Shown: positions 21,685 to 33,980 of the stretch, in pieces
Layout of the letters: every line of letters begins with the position of its first letter
Position numbering within the stretch: the first letter of the stretch is position 1
Assembly (NCBI RefSeq): GCF_023856365.1
Contig: NC_064539.1
Coordinates: 16,939,519-17,003,518, forward strand
Direction of reading: 5' to 3'
Length of the DNA stretch: 64,000 nt
Source: Brienomyrus brachyistius
Lineage: Eukaryota > Chordata > Actinopteri > Osteoglossiformes > Mormyridae
Translations under genes and position numbers: made by a program
Notes under the pieces: model-generated
Seen by the model: only the letters and a program-made list of their open reading frames with translations
Databases searched by the model: none
Told to the model about the DNA's origin: nothing

Positions 21685-24600
21685 CTGTAAAAAGAAAAGA
21701 GAAAGATGATTAGGAATGAAGGAGAATGTCTCACAGCTAGCTAACACGGTCAAGAAGAACAAATGCTGTTGTTAAAATTCCCTGAAGTCGATATTATTGG
21801 TACGATGGCCGGGGGGGCACAGGTCGACTTGACCCCCAGCTCCCTGCACATGAAAGTTTTTACAAAGAGACCCCCCCCCCCAATAAATCTACAGGGGTAA
21901 CTGGTTACACGGCGGTAGGCCAGAGAATGGTGTCAGTGAGTAGAACACGCAGACTTGTGGGAGGTGTCTGGTGAAAAGCCGAGAGTCGTTGTGCTGTCGC
22001 GTGTCTTTAGTGGGCAGACTGCCACTCTTTTCCATGTGGGATAACACTCTGTTCAGGCGGTGGGGGGGGGGGGGGGGGGGGGAGTCAGAAACAACTCACA
22101 GCTTCCAGAGGAGCTGATTCACCTGTACGAGTGGAAACAGGAAGTGGGCCAGCAGGATCGAGTGGTCCCAGCAGACTCGCCCACTTTACACAAGCACTCC
22201 CATCCCCCTCCAGCTGAAATTGGTGGGGAGCCTACACCCACACCTCTTCTCCGGCCAAGGCAGCTGTCTGCAGTTGCAGAACAGCCTCGGGGGGGGGGGT
22301 CCTCTTATCAGCCACGGGGAAAGCCACCGGCTGCACGGTTAGTCATCTCAGCCATCGGTTCCTTCGTGGAACTCGGCCAAGGCGAGACGACTGCAGTGGG
22401 GGTGCCTCCAGGCAGGGCAATAACTGGAAACAGAAAGCTAAAACGCAGCAGGGCTGCCAGGGGCCCTGGGGGCCACATGCCGTGCGGGGAAAGGGGGCCG
22501 TGATCACGTGGGGCTGTACAAAGCGGATGCCGCTAATGCAGTGACCAGGGAGGCCCTGAACTTCAAGCATTTTCGCTTTGGCAAGGTTGATACTGAGCAG
22601 ATCGGTCTTCTGCTCTGAAAGGCTCCCGTAGGCAGCACCGCTGAAGACTCCCCACAGTCCCAAGGCAGGAGAGCAGATCTAATACTCATACTAATACAGC
22701 TGCGTCTGTTTCCGTTTCTGCAATCTAGTTAAAAATACCATCAGTCAACCAATTCTGCTTATTACAGGCAAATATTAATTCATTGTTTCATTGCTTGCTT
22801 GACTATTCTTCATAAGGTGCTGGGCACAGGGCGCACAAACTAAGGCAGAACCAAATCCTATAAAATACCCCGCAGCTGGGTGGCATAATCAACATGGCCA
22901 CCAAAAATGACCACGTCAAGGTAAAAGTCCTTTCAAATAAAATAGAAAAATTTTGCATGAAACTATAAACATCCACATTTTAACATCCAAATAAATGATA
23001 CATTAGTATTAAACATCTTTTACTGGGAATTTCTACAAGGGAGAGCAGATTTGATGTGCTCCAGTAATGCCTGGCACGTGGACCAGGAGCATCTCTGATT
23101 TTCGGGTATAAATAAGGTTGTATAGATACTGGATCACCTTTATAAATGAGTAAGTTATTGGTGTATTCATACCTTTTCTCATAGTGCCAAAGGTGTAAAA
23201 ACACACTAGTGCGGAATTAGTGGAATTTGCACGGACTACTTTTATTTAACCGTTACTTTTTCCATTGAGCTTATTATGGTAACATGTTTCGAATTTAAAA
23301 AAATGAAAATCTGACAGCTTATCTGTCTCTTCCGCCACAGACACGAGTACATCATCTGGACTTTAGAAAAAAATGCATCTCCCACTGTTTTCAGAACTTG
23401 AAGACAAAATGCTTCAGGTGCTAAACTGACCCTCAGCTCACGCCCCAACTCAACTGGCTTCTCTGCCCTCCAGGGCTCTTCGGGGTGGGGGGTGGGAGCG
23501 GCCAAGGGAGGAGAATCGCATCGCCCTGCCTCCAATCACCTGCTGTCCTTTAGCACCGTCTAATTTCTGCCAAAATGGCACAAAAAAACGTAGATGACAA
23601 GCACGTCCTGCAATTTAAATTAGAGCATCTCGTGCTAGCGTGAACTCTGGAGTTTTCACCCTCTAGTATTTAGTGATACCCTCAAGGAAAACTGCTGAGA
23701 GTACGAAGACCTTGCGCGCCTAATGAAGATCTGGCGAAATAAACACCGACCTCACTGGAGAGCTGGGAATCAAACCAGAGCGTTCCAAGGAACTCACTGA
23801 CCCCCCGCCCCCCCCAGTCCCCCGCTTTGATGACATCCTGGGTCCGCAGCCAACCTCAGCCGAGCCACCCAGCTGTTTGGTACCCACCCAAAAACCAGGA
23901 TGAAACTCATATGCTTGTCTAATTTAAACAGCATTACGGGGGAATACCTTCAAACTCCTATCTCCTTCCCCTTTGCGGCTCATTTCATTTGCATGCGCCA
24001 GTCGCATCGCAGAACCCTCAGTGCAGGAGAAATGAATTCTGCCCAGTCAGCAGAAACACCACACAGAGGGAAACATGAAGCGACTCTCCTGGATTTCAGC
24101 ATGATACAGCAAAATAACACGGAAGTTTCCGGGAGACTTTCACAATCCTCCCACTTATTCTTACACTTTGTTTTTTCCTTTTTTCCATTTCTTATATCTT
24201 GGCATAATCATGCAGAATCTGCAGCTAAAAGCCAGAGCAGTGGGAAATTCTGGCCATTCACAAGTACCAAGGGACTTAGTGGGGGGGCAGAGGGGCTTCC
24301 CTTACTAACACTAAATGCCAGTGATTGCCCACCCACTAAAGTGACCATTCAAGCTAACAGAACTTCACTAACATCTCCGCAAAATAACCACAGAATGAGG
24401 GAAGCTATTCCACCCCCTGACAGCCAGACATATATTTATTTGCAATGACATTTTTGTAGACCTACTTCTTTGTACTAGTCAGTGAAGAATCTGAGCAGAT
24501 ATTATGCTTTTCAGGACTGTGTTTTGTTGTCGAGAATTTCTGTCAATGATAAGTACTTATCCCACGCAAACATCTGGCAAAGATGAATGAGTAATGTCGG

Positions 24601-25800
24601 CATCTAGCGGTAAAGATACGGCACTGCCGAGAATTCATAAAAGATTTCAGGGTAAGAGAGGCAGATAAAACACACTAAAATAATCTACCAATGACTGCGA
24701 CAGAAGACGCATTGTGACACGAAAAGAAAGAGCTAACAATCACAATGTAAATAACTCAATCTAAATAACTTGCATAATAATGCAGCCTACGTAAATTAAA
24801 AAGAACAATTTTTCATTCAGAAATTCACATCTAATGTTTAAGAAATACTTCGATGTGCTATTCAGATGAGTCGGTTTTGTGTTAAAAAAAAATCAACAAA
24901 GCAAAACGAAAACCGTAGCTCCAAGCCAAACTATTCAACACGATAACATTCTTATAAACACACCCGAATGAATATGCATATCTGTCATTCATATCACTTT
25001 TACAGCTGTGCAACGCCAAGGCGATGTTACAAAGCAAAAGATCCGAATCCCATTCTGTTCCAGCATGGCTTAAAATAATCCTCTTAAAACACTATAGAGA
25101 GTTAAAAAAAGTTTAATAGTAGAGGCGCATTTAAAAATAAAGTGCGTTCACTGCGATCCGGAACATCTGGTTGGATAAAAACCCGTCACTGATTTACAAA
25201 CGACTGTAATCGCAAATAGCGAAAGTCAGTTGAGCTAGTTTTAAAGACAGAGATCTATATGGCTATATCTGTTGAACCACTAATCGCCTGCACTTATTGG
25301 TACAACAATATTTCAGATTCTAAATGATATTTGATTTTGTACTGAAGACCGCGGCCCCACTACTTCAAGCCTTTTCATTAAGCGTGTTTTTTAAGATATA
25401 AAAAAAATCTCTCGTGTCAAGCGGTACGCATGCAGAAGCACTTCCGATTGCTTAAAGAATGAGTGTCACAACTCAAAATACCTGACAAATCATAAGACAC
25501 GGTAAGACTATCGGCTAAACATCTTTCCTTCATTCATTCGAGCCGTCAGACCGCTCACCACTGTGTTAATAAAGGTAGACTATTAAGCAAAGCATTGTTT
25601 GAAACACACAAGATCGTAGGAGTTCAAAGATAGGTTATCCGTGTGCGATGCAGAGCATACATCAAAATACATACGGACACGCGTATGCTTCTAAAATGCC
25701 ACGGAATGGAAATAAGGCGTATGAACTGGCAGCAGCTACTGACAGTTGCTCCACTCGATCCAGCTAAGAATGACCGTGCAGAGCAGTAGTTCTTACTCAC
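21685..25800 (-). other. col27a1 intron 1 (contents)
   Basis: A 4.1-kb intron between exon 1 and the signal-peptide exon. It contains the G21 run and small C-runs (about 21869-21881). Apart from these I see no exon, RNA gene or transposon. The 182-codon open frame at 23900-24448 (+) has no recognisable domain and ordinary non-coding composition. Confidence 0.7.
22062..22082. repeat. G21 homopolymer
   Basis: Twenty-one consecutive G in col27a1 intron 1, preceded by caggcggt. It reads as poly-C in the collagen transcript. Confidence 0.95.
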
Positions 25801-25853
25801 CCCCCGACTCCAGCTGGTTTGAGTTTGGAGTCCGGGGCATTATGCGGCTCCAT
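25801..25853 (-). CDS. col27a1: col27a1 coding exon 1 (start codon, signal-peptide n-region)
   Basis: Inferred first coding exon. The ATG at 25853-25851 sits in a good context (gcgATGG), is preceded by an in-frame TAA 33 nt upstream with no other ATG in that interval, and opens MEPHNAPDSKLKPAGVG plus two bases of a Gly codon. The exon then ends at a strong donor, GG|GTGAGTAAG. Phase 2 is exactly what exon 2 needs, since exon 2 begins with one base that completes the Gly codon. The encoded 18 residues are a polar n-region lying before the hydrophobic core in exon 2. This resembles the long n-region of mammalian COL27A1, although I see no residue-level conservation. The surrounding CpG-rich DNA supports a first exon. 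The main uncertainty is that short first exons are easy to mispredict; transcript data would settle it. Confidence 0.75.
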
Positions 25854-27130
25854 CGCTGTTACTTCATTCTTTCTTGTGATTTTTTACAACAGTCCCGCCT
25901 TGACCATATTATGCGCTCTCCTTCCATTCCAGCCGGTGCCCTACAGCTTTCTGACAACGCACTAAGTCGGCGCAGAATAACCTATCAGTCACTGTCCTTT
26001 TATTTTGTGTGGGGAGACCTAGCGGCGTGGAGCCCCATCCGTGAGTCCGCACGGAGCCCGCAAGCCACGCATCGGCACAGCGAGCGGCGCCGAGTCCCGC
26101 AAATGCATCAGCGCTCCGCCGACAGACAGCTCGCTGCTAAATATGCAGCTCAGAAAAGATTTTCCAGTTTGCCAAGGCGAAAGGGGGATAAGGACGTGGA
26201 GCCCCCTCTCTCTACCGCCCTCCGCTGTCTTTAAAAGAGAACATCCGTAACTCAGCAGACCTGTAACCGAGTCCAACTTAACTCGGCACAAAGCTGTGTT
26301 ACGCTGCTGCAGCCCCCTCGCCGATCCTTCTCACGCCTCATAATACTTAACATTTCTTTTTAAAACATTTGGACAGGCGTGTGATACCAGATCGTCCCTA
26401 ATGAGAACACAGCTCTCGCCGTGTCAGGTTATTTCACAGCACGTTACGCAGCATTCGGGGATAAGCCAAAGCGACACTTACTTTGTGGCGAGTAGAGAGG
26501 TTCTGCAATCTCTCCTTCGGGTCTCTAAATTCATTTGTATTCATTTGTCCCGGCAGTCAAAAACCTGATCCTTTTAATCACAGCGTGACTCCTGAGTTTG
26601 GGGAAGACAATCGGCGACGGGCTTCCTACACATCGGACAAGTTTGTACCCTCGATCCAGAAGGATGTTCTACAAATCGCTCCCGAGACACCAGCATAAAT
26701 CCCTATTTTCTGCAGAAGAGTTTAGCAGGAAATGTCCACTCATTGGTTTTTTTCCTGTTGATTTCCCCTTGTGACTTATTCATTTATGCCAATCCGGAAT
26801 TGGTACTTGTAACTGTAGGAAGATAGGTTGTTAGGGTGGGAAAGGAGGGGGGGTTTGAAATCAGAAGTCTCACTTTGAAAGCGAGGGGCACATCATCCTT
26901 TTCGCTTTTAAATAGTTCTTGAGAGGATGACTTGGGCATAGGCGACGCCAGGTGTCGGGTTACGAGCAGCGTGCACACCGCCTCTAGGGGCAGAGTGCAG
27001 CGGAACCAGAACTGCGCGCGAACCGTGCGAGTGACCGGTGGGCGCTCCTGCTCGTCCCCGTGCGAATCGGGAGCGCCTTGCGCGCACTGCGGCGCAGAGG
27101 ACGGCTGCATAATTGCGGACCTGGTGTGCT
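25854..27130 (-). promoter_or_regulatory. CpG-rich 5' UTR/promoter region of col27a1 (putative)
   Basis: Upstream of the inferred start codon the sequence becomes locally rich in CpG. Two concentrations are visible: about 26030-26130, and about 26935-27120 with several CGCG and GCGC words. The intervening DNA is ordinary. This is the expected position of the 5' UTR and core promoter of the minus-strand collagen gene. I cannot identify a convincing TATA box or fix a transcription start. The second CpG cluster could instead be an upstream enhancer, an alternative first exon, or the start of a divergent transcript. Open frames on both strands in this region look like by-products of GC content. 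Confidence 0.45.
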
Positions 27131-30100
27131 GTGCTGTCACACCCGAAACAAACTCCTACGACGGTAAACTAGTGTTTGCATACAAGGCTGTGGTGTCCTG
27201 TTTTGTACAAATCGTTTGATGCGAAAATGTTTCCGACTGAACAGTCGGTTAAGTAGTTCTTCTCTTGGTACTTTGAGACGCAAGCATGCACCGTTATATT
27301 TTTATTATTACATTCTAGTACATTTGTAAAGTTTCATTTTAATAGGAACTGACTATTGACCAGACGGATCCATCACACATACTACCTACCGATATATTTA
27401 CTGATCGCGGGGTTGCCCACCCCCGGCCCACCGAGAAAACGCGCTGCTTTCATTATTAACAGAAAAACCGAAAAGCATGTAATATATAGACCAACACATT
27501 TCACATGTTTTTATGTCCTGTTGTGATCCATCCATTGCAATGCAGAGGGCCTGCTTACGAGGCTGGTCTTTCATGTAAAGCAGTTGATTAATATTAGTTT
27601 AACCCCTTACCTTCAATAGTGTCAATGGAAGTATTTCCATTGACTTTGTAAATGTGAAAGAAAACCTTTATTGGATACAATCTGTACTTGGAAGCCATAC
27701 TTCAGTTCAGAATATATCTGTCGTTACATTTTGATATTTTTTCAGCTTTCATAACTTTCATTGACCAGCACAAATGCATTTTTAAATTCAGTTTTGTTGT
27801 CCAGCAGCATATAGGATTATTTAAAAATTATAGGATTATTTAAGATCTTTTAATCTTAAGGTTTCCCGGTGTCGCTCCCAGCTACATCGGTCTCCCAAAG
27901 GATCGGATGAAGTTTTTCAGCAGTACTGCAATGACTGGAAGTGCCCAAGTGAATCGCTTAGGGTCAGAGGTCAGGGTGGGGCCCTGGCGTACCGCGTCTT
28001 CACATGCTCAGACATGTTAGCTAACTTCATCCACTCTGCGGTGCGGATTTTGTCTGGGGACAATGGATATACCCTATGTCAATGGCAGTGAAGTTTTCGG
28101 CGTAATCCTAAAGGTACTGCCATTGATTCTCTTTGATTCGTGTGATGCCTTGATAAACACAAAAGCCTGGAGACTGCAACCGTCAGCGCTTCAGTCAGGC
28201 CTCTCGGGCACCTACCCGGCTGCCAAAAATATCCTCGAAATTCCATGATGATGAAGCTTAATAAGGAGAAGTTCCCCATCTTCAGCACGTTGGGGATGCC
28301 TGAGTGTTTGTGTCATAGATCTGTCTCTCAGCACCCAATGCCGATGTGAGCTGGGGGTCCATTCTACAGAATTCATCGAGTGATGCAACGTGTTTGGACA
28401 AGAGCCCCTCTTGCTCAATTTGACCCGCAGCCCAGACTGGCACCCTTGATCACCTTGAGCATATCAGCTTGTACGTGAGATATTTGCTCATAATGGTTTT
28501 GCTGTAAAATCGATAGCAGGAACCCTGTGAATTATGAGCATACAGGAGTATATCTGGTTACCTAAGTAGATGAGAGGCTGATATGCAACGGCGTCAAAAG
28601 ATGAATGATTTCAGTATTTTCTAAGAAGCGGCTGGCAGGAAGTTGAAGCCGGGGCTGTTAATCTCCGCTACCGTCCATTAACGTCCTCTTCAGGCAGTCT
28701 CTTATGTTTAAGGGCTTGGAGCCGTGTCTCTCCCATATGTTTTAGATGCACTTCATTTTCCTCCTGAAATTACAGCTCAGTCTGGCTTACCGTCACCAAT
28801 GGCTGTTTAATTATGGTCATTCACACTGGTCACAATGTACACTTTATCCCTAACTCTCCCGAAATAGTCCCTTTTAGAACCCAGCCAGCGCAGATCAAAC
28901 GCTTCGCAGTAGAGGTAGTCATTAGCACGGGGCAGGCAGGCCACTCCCCGAAGGGTGCCCCCGTCATGCCCGTCCTCGATAACCACCACTGGCACAACAC
29001 AAGGCTGCTTTAAATATGCCTGGCAAATCACATGCAAGAAAGTCTGTTTATCTGAAGCAATCACCATAGTAATTCAAGAAGCTGAACACACCAGGTCGCT
29101 ATCCTTTATCTCCAGTAGACCACTTACCTTTAATGAGGCGTACGTTTATACATATTGAATTTCCCAGAATTCATACTCCACACATTAAAATAAAAATAAG
29201 TCATTTCCCGCATGGATCTACATTCTTCAGATGACTGTTGTTTTTTGGCTGTGACTAGAAACATCCTCGGCTGACAGAAAGTGTCAAATGCAACACTCTT
29301 ACAGAGCAGTAAACTCTTAGAAGTTTTCTGTTCTAGAATTTTGGGTTGAATAGATTTAGATTTTGTTCAGAGGTGGAACATTCACCTTCAAAATAGCAGG
29401 GTTAGTAAAACAGGAGTGGATGGACATTCTCATTTCCCCCAAGAAAAGCAGATACCTCACAATGACACCCTGGAGCTCCGGAGACAGACGGGAATGACCA
29501 CATCTGCGCTTGTCTCTACTTCTCAGAAAAAAACAGAATTAGACATGTGTTTTGGTATGAAATTGCAACAACACCGATTCAGCCCCACTGGACGGAAACC
29601 ATGTTTCAGTAGAAACTATGACATCAGCCCCTTGTTTAGTGAAGCACCACACACTGTTGCATGACCAGAAAATTTTTCTGTTGCAGTATAGAAGGATATG
29701 TTTTTTCTTACATTCCTTTGTTGACCAGGGTTTCTGCTTAGAGCTTTTCCGGAGACCTAATAAAGTTATTTGAGAATACAGTTTAACTGAATCATAGCCA
29801 TGCTGCTTAATTGAAAAACTATTACAGTTACAGCTAAACTGAGCGTAAATGCAACCGATAAATCTTCACTAAGGGGCATGTGACAAGTGAGCCCAGAATA
29901 TAGTGTGTGTTTTTGCCTCTGTAGTTGAATAATGGCCGTGTTTGACAGCCAGACAGTGGGCACCCTCTTTACTACAGTAAATTCACAGCAGGAAGTTGAG
30001 TAGAAATGTTTCCCTGGTGTTTGTGCTGTAGCTACACCCAGCTGTTTATTTTCCGCAGCGTTATTTTCGCTGCAGGTTTGTGGATGATAGGCAGGCCTGT

Positions 30101-31713
30101 GTAGTATAAAAAGCCCACTGTACTATATGATCAGTGTACAATGCTTTCTCTCTCTATCCCACCACAGGCATTTTCATGGGTGGCACAAAGCTTAAATGTG
30201 GCCATTTTAGCCCATAATGGTCACTGCATAACCTTATAATAACGTTATGATGGTGCGGAAGGATGCATAGTTTTTGCGAATAATCTAACATTCGGATGCA
30301 TTTAGATAAACATGCATTCGGATGCATGCAGCTCCAGTAAGAGGTTTGTGGCTTATTGTCATAAATCTTAAGAAGGAAAGACAGAGGTTCAGCCTTTTTA
30401 TATGCCAGCGGAAAATGGAGGTTCTTTGGATATCACAGATATCACATATGCCATCCTGCTGTACTATGAGAGCAGAGTGTCAGCCACTTATCAAACAGCT
30501 CTGGAACAGTTCTGGGGTCCAAGGGTTCAGTAGAAGTACTCTTATGGTTAAGGGATGTGAACAAGCAACCAGATGCAGAGCGACAGGCCCATCAAAGGTA
30601 CACGTGTATAAAAGAGAATCAAAAGTGTCCCTTCCAGCCAGAAAACAAACTTATTGTAAAAGCCAGTTACTGAACATATTGACTTTTGATACAGGTAATT
30701 ATTTTATGGTTTGCTTTGATGCTAGTTCTGCTTCAGAGTTGATTGTCTCATTGGGGGTGGGGGTGGGCTGAGAATTAAGAACTAAGAATTAAGTTCTGAG
30801 AATAAAGTATTAAAAATGCCTTCTTCAATGGCACCAGTGCCCTTTGTGTGCTTTTTACGTTTGACTGTAAGTGACCCCCCCCTCCAAAAAAAAAATGTAT
30901 GTAAAAAATTATAACAGGGGGGGGGGGTGTACAAATAGCAGACTTGTTTTATTTAATAAGGATAAATTTGTGATAATTTCCTTCATTCTGCATTTGTCAT
31001 AATAGATATTTGTTGCTCTTTTTGGCCAAAAACAAGACAGCATTTAGAAAGAAACTTCTCCAAATTGAACAGTGACTTGACGGAACAGGAAGCATAGTTT
31101 TTTTGTCAACCAAAAATAAAAAACTGGAATAAAAGTTTGTTAGGGAAAAAAACGGGAATGGTAATTTTACACAGATTTGTACTTTTCTTAAGGCAGCGTT
31201 TTACCAGCCAAACAAAGGCTCTGGGTTATAAGAAAGCTGTTAAATTTCTGTTCAGCAGATGTCTGTGAGTGGAGTCCAGAAGTGGAACCACTTTCTGTAG
31301 TACCAGTACATTTGTTCATTAACCAGCTTAAGCCCAGCCACACTGAAGGTTGTTACCAAGAAAAATGGAGACAGGGACGGCGCCCCGAAGAACAAGGGCC
31401 ACATGTTGGGCCCCTAGCAGAGTAGATTCCAGCTGTGTTCCTGTAGCTTGGACAGCATCACTCTTTGCAGTCTGTCATGCCTTTCATGGCTCAGTGACTG
31501 CCGGCTCATTATTACTGGATAACTTGTACTACTACAGGAGTAATCAGTCTGTTAATATCAGTCAGGTGTCTAAGTGTAATACCAACCATTATACATCGAA
31601 AAATGTCAGCTGTCATTCAGATGGGAACAATTACTCTTCTAGTAAGGATTTCCTGGCTGTTTTCAGCCATGAGAGCTGCATTATGCAATTATAGACTGGC
31701 CATCTTTGGAGCT
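27131..31713. other. intergenic, nothing firmly recognised
   Basis: About 4.6 kb upstream of the collagen gene. No host gene, RNA gene or well-preserved transposon can be supported. A minus-strand open frame at 29067-28807 has fairly coding-like composition but no family resemblance I can name. Pyrimidine/purine runs and a short C-run plus A-run occur near 30876-30896, and a G-run near 30917-30926. Confidence 0.6.
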
Positions 31714-32409
31714 TAATAAAGGTGTCATATTCCCGTTAATATATGTGTCGTATTCCCGTTAATAAAGGTGTCATATTCCCGTTAATACTGGTGTCATATT
31801 CCCGTTAATATATGTGTCAGATTCCCATTAATACATGCGTCGTATTCCCGTTAATATAGGTGTCATATTCCCGTTAATACATGCGTCGTATTCCCGTTAA
31901 TATAGGTGTCATATTCCCGTTAATAAACGTGTCATATTTGCGTTAATACAGGTGTCATATTCCCGTTAATACAGGTGTCGTATTCCTGTTTATATAGGTG
32001 TCATATTCCCGTTAATGTACGTGTCATATTCCCGTTAATACAGGTGTCATATTCCCGTTGATACAAGTGTCATATTCCCGTTAATATATTTGTCATATTC
32101 CCGTTAATACAGGTGTCACATTCCCGTTAATATATGTGTCATATTCCCGTTAATATATGTGTCATATTCCCGTTAATACAGGTGCCATATTCCCGTTAAT
32201 ATATGTGCCATATTCCCGTTAATACAGGTGTCATATTCCCGTTAATATATGTGTCATATTCCCGTTAATATATGTGTCATATTCACGTTAATACAGGTGC
32301 CATATTCCCGTTAATATATGTGCCATATTCCCGTTAATACAGGTGTCACATTCCCGTTAATATATGTGTCATATTCCCGTTAATACAGGTGCCATATTCC
32401 CGTTAATAT
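31714..32409. repeat. 23-bp minisatellite, about 30 copies
   Basis: Head-to-tail copies of a 23-bp unit with consensus gtcatattcccgttaataca plus ggt, alternating among variant forms (taatatatgt, taatacaggt, taataaaggt, gtcgtattc). Two subtypes (atatgt and acaggt) recur in patterns such as acaggt-atatgt-atatgt, indicating local block duplications. There is no coding potential. Confidence 0.96.
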
Positions 32410-32779
32410 TAGCAATTGCCTGCTGGCCCCTAGATGTGTTTTTACAGCTGATGATAGCATGTTCACAAGCTGAAATCTCGCATTTTTCGACAGCATCGAT
32501 AATAAGATTCCTCTGCCTCCTTTCTGACTGTCCGCTGCTGGCTTCCCTGGCCTTGTAGTTCAGATGGAAAGGGAACAAACACTGCTGCTGCGATGCCGTT
32601 TCCGTGACTGAGCCGCCACTGTTCACAGATTAAGGTAAAAGGTGCTATTTAAAACTTGCAAGACAGCTACTTAGGTGATACAGATGCAAGAGCAGCAGCA
32701 GAAATATTGCATGGAGTGTATATCTCTTTTAAAGTCTGAACTCCTTGTATTATGTCGTAATGTTTATTATTTATCATTT

Positions 32780-32922
32780 GCACTCAGTTGGTTAGGAATC
32801 TGTGACTGGAAGGTCGCAGGTTCAAATCCCATGGCCAGAAGTTGGGCGCCGCTGTGCCATAGAACAATATCCTTAACTCTGTCGACTTCATAAATGTAAA
32901 TGACTTTGATTAAATGGTCCTC
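32780..32922 (+). mobile_element. tRNA-derived SINE relic
   Basis: The head resembles a tRNA: A-box-like 'cactcagttggttagga' and a good B box 'gcaggttcaaatccc' about 30 nt later. It is followed by 'atatccttaactctgtcgac' and a 'cataaatgtaaatga' tail of the type found in fish SINEs. The family is different from that of 20762-21123. The weak open frame through it is not a gene. Confidence 0.65.
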
Positions 32923-33622
32923 GTTCCACTGACTTTGGTCACACAGACTGTGCAGCCAGTGTCAGGCACTGCATGTGCCTCCGGCACTATTTGAGTTAAT
33001 AAATTTGGGAATCGCAGAGCAAACTAATTTTGGTTAAAGAAATTCCAGTTTGCTCTGCCAAAAGACACATGTACCAAGCATGGGAAACTGAAGGGGGTTT
33101 CACCCACTGACGACAAAAAAATCATTTTAGCTGTGAGTCCTGTTTCAAACTGGATGAAGATTCAAATGTGCGGTGCATTCTGTTTAAAGGAAGCGTTATT
33201 TACAGTGAAAACATAGAAATCTGTCTATTGTACCATAAAATAGATTCACTTATGATGACTTTTAGACACTGTGTCTGATGGCTCTCAAGCTGTGGTCATA
33301 AAGGTGAATGAAATCACAATACACCATGCCAAAGAAAAGTGCAGGGAGTTAAAATACCCAGAGCAGAAGCTCTCTCTCCTCACTGGTTCCTGGGTTCTTC
33401 CACACACCCTCTGTTCCCCCCCCCTATGCCCGACATACTGCAACCATGCAGCTCTCATATCCCAAAAATCCTCCTTCTGAATCTCAGGCATTGAGAATAT
33501 TCATAGGGACCTTCTCAGCCTTGGGTACCACAAGAGTCACACTTTGGGGTTGTAAAAACCAATAAAAACCCTTGGCTTTGATTCCTCATATTTTCATTAT
33601 TTTTTTCACATTTAACTTTTTA

Positions 33623-33980
33623 AATCCATCCATCCATTTTCCAAACCGCTTATCCTTACTGGGTCGTGGGGGTCCGGAGCCTATCCCGGAAGCAATGGGC
33701 ACGAGGCAGGGAACAACCCAGGATGGGGGGCCAGCCCATCGCAGGGCACACTCACACAGCATTCACTCCCACATGCACACCTACGGGCAATTTAGTAACT
33801 CCAATTAGCCTCAGCATGTTTTTGGACTGTGGGGGGAAACCGGAGTACCCGGAGGAAACCCCACGACAACATGGGGAGAACATGCATACTCCGCACACAT
33901 GTGACACAGGCGGAGACTCGAACCCGGGTCCCAGAGGTGTGAGGCGACAGTGCTAACCACTGCACCACCATGCCGCCCCC
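33623..33980 (-). mobile_element. full-length tRNA-derived SINE with 10-bp TSD
   Basis: Minus-strand copy of the same family as 20762-21123: (ccat)n tail at the left, core 'ctccggtttccccccacagt' (reversed), B-box 'gttcgagtctccgcctg' and the head ending in gccgcccc. Direct repeats taacttttta at 33613-33622 and 33981-33990 mark the insertion. Very similar to the other two young copies, so recently mobile. Confidence 0.93.

Larger units (their letters stand above)
1..26480 (-). other. col27a1: col27a1 gene, 5' part (partial, runs off left edge)
   Basis: Span of the collagen XXVII alpha-1 gene as visible here, transcribed right to left. Five coding exons (25853-25801, 21684-21614, 15341-14077, 8549-8496, 679-626) have canonical GT-AG borders and matching phases (intron 1 phase 2, intron 2 phase 1, introns 3, 4 and 5 phase 0). 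They join into one 499-residue N-terminal open frame. The order signal peptide, TSPN domain, long variable region, Gly-X-Y repeat is that of a fibrillar procollagen N-terminus. The [11 protein letters not shown] sequence across the exon 2/3 join is specific to type XXVII. The protein is known as a secreted cartilage-associated fibrillar collagen. The right boundary is approximate because the transcription start is not visible, and the rest of the gene lies left of position 1. Paralogue assignment (a or b) is not possible. Confidence 0.93.

Noticed and set aside
26784..27219. Frames on both strands in the CpG-rich block
   Set aside because: No domain resemblance. GC-rich sequence lacks stop codons; interpreted as regulatory rather than coding.
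31714..32409. Possible CRISPR array
   Set aside because: The 23-bp units are directly adjacent with no spacers, there are no cas genes, and the DNA is vertebrate.
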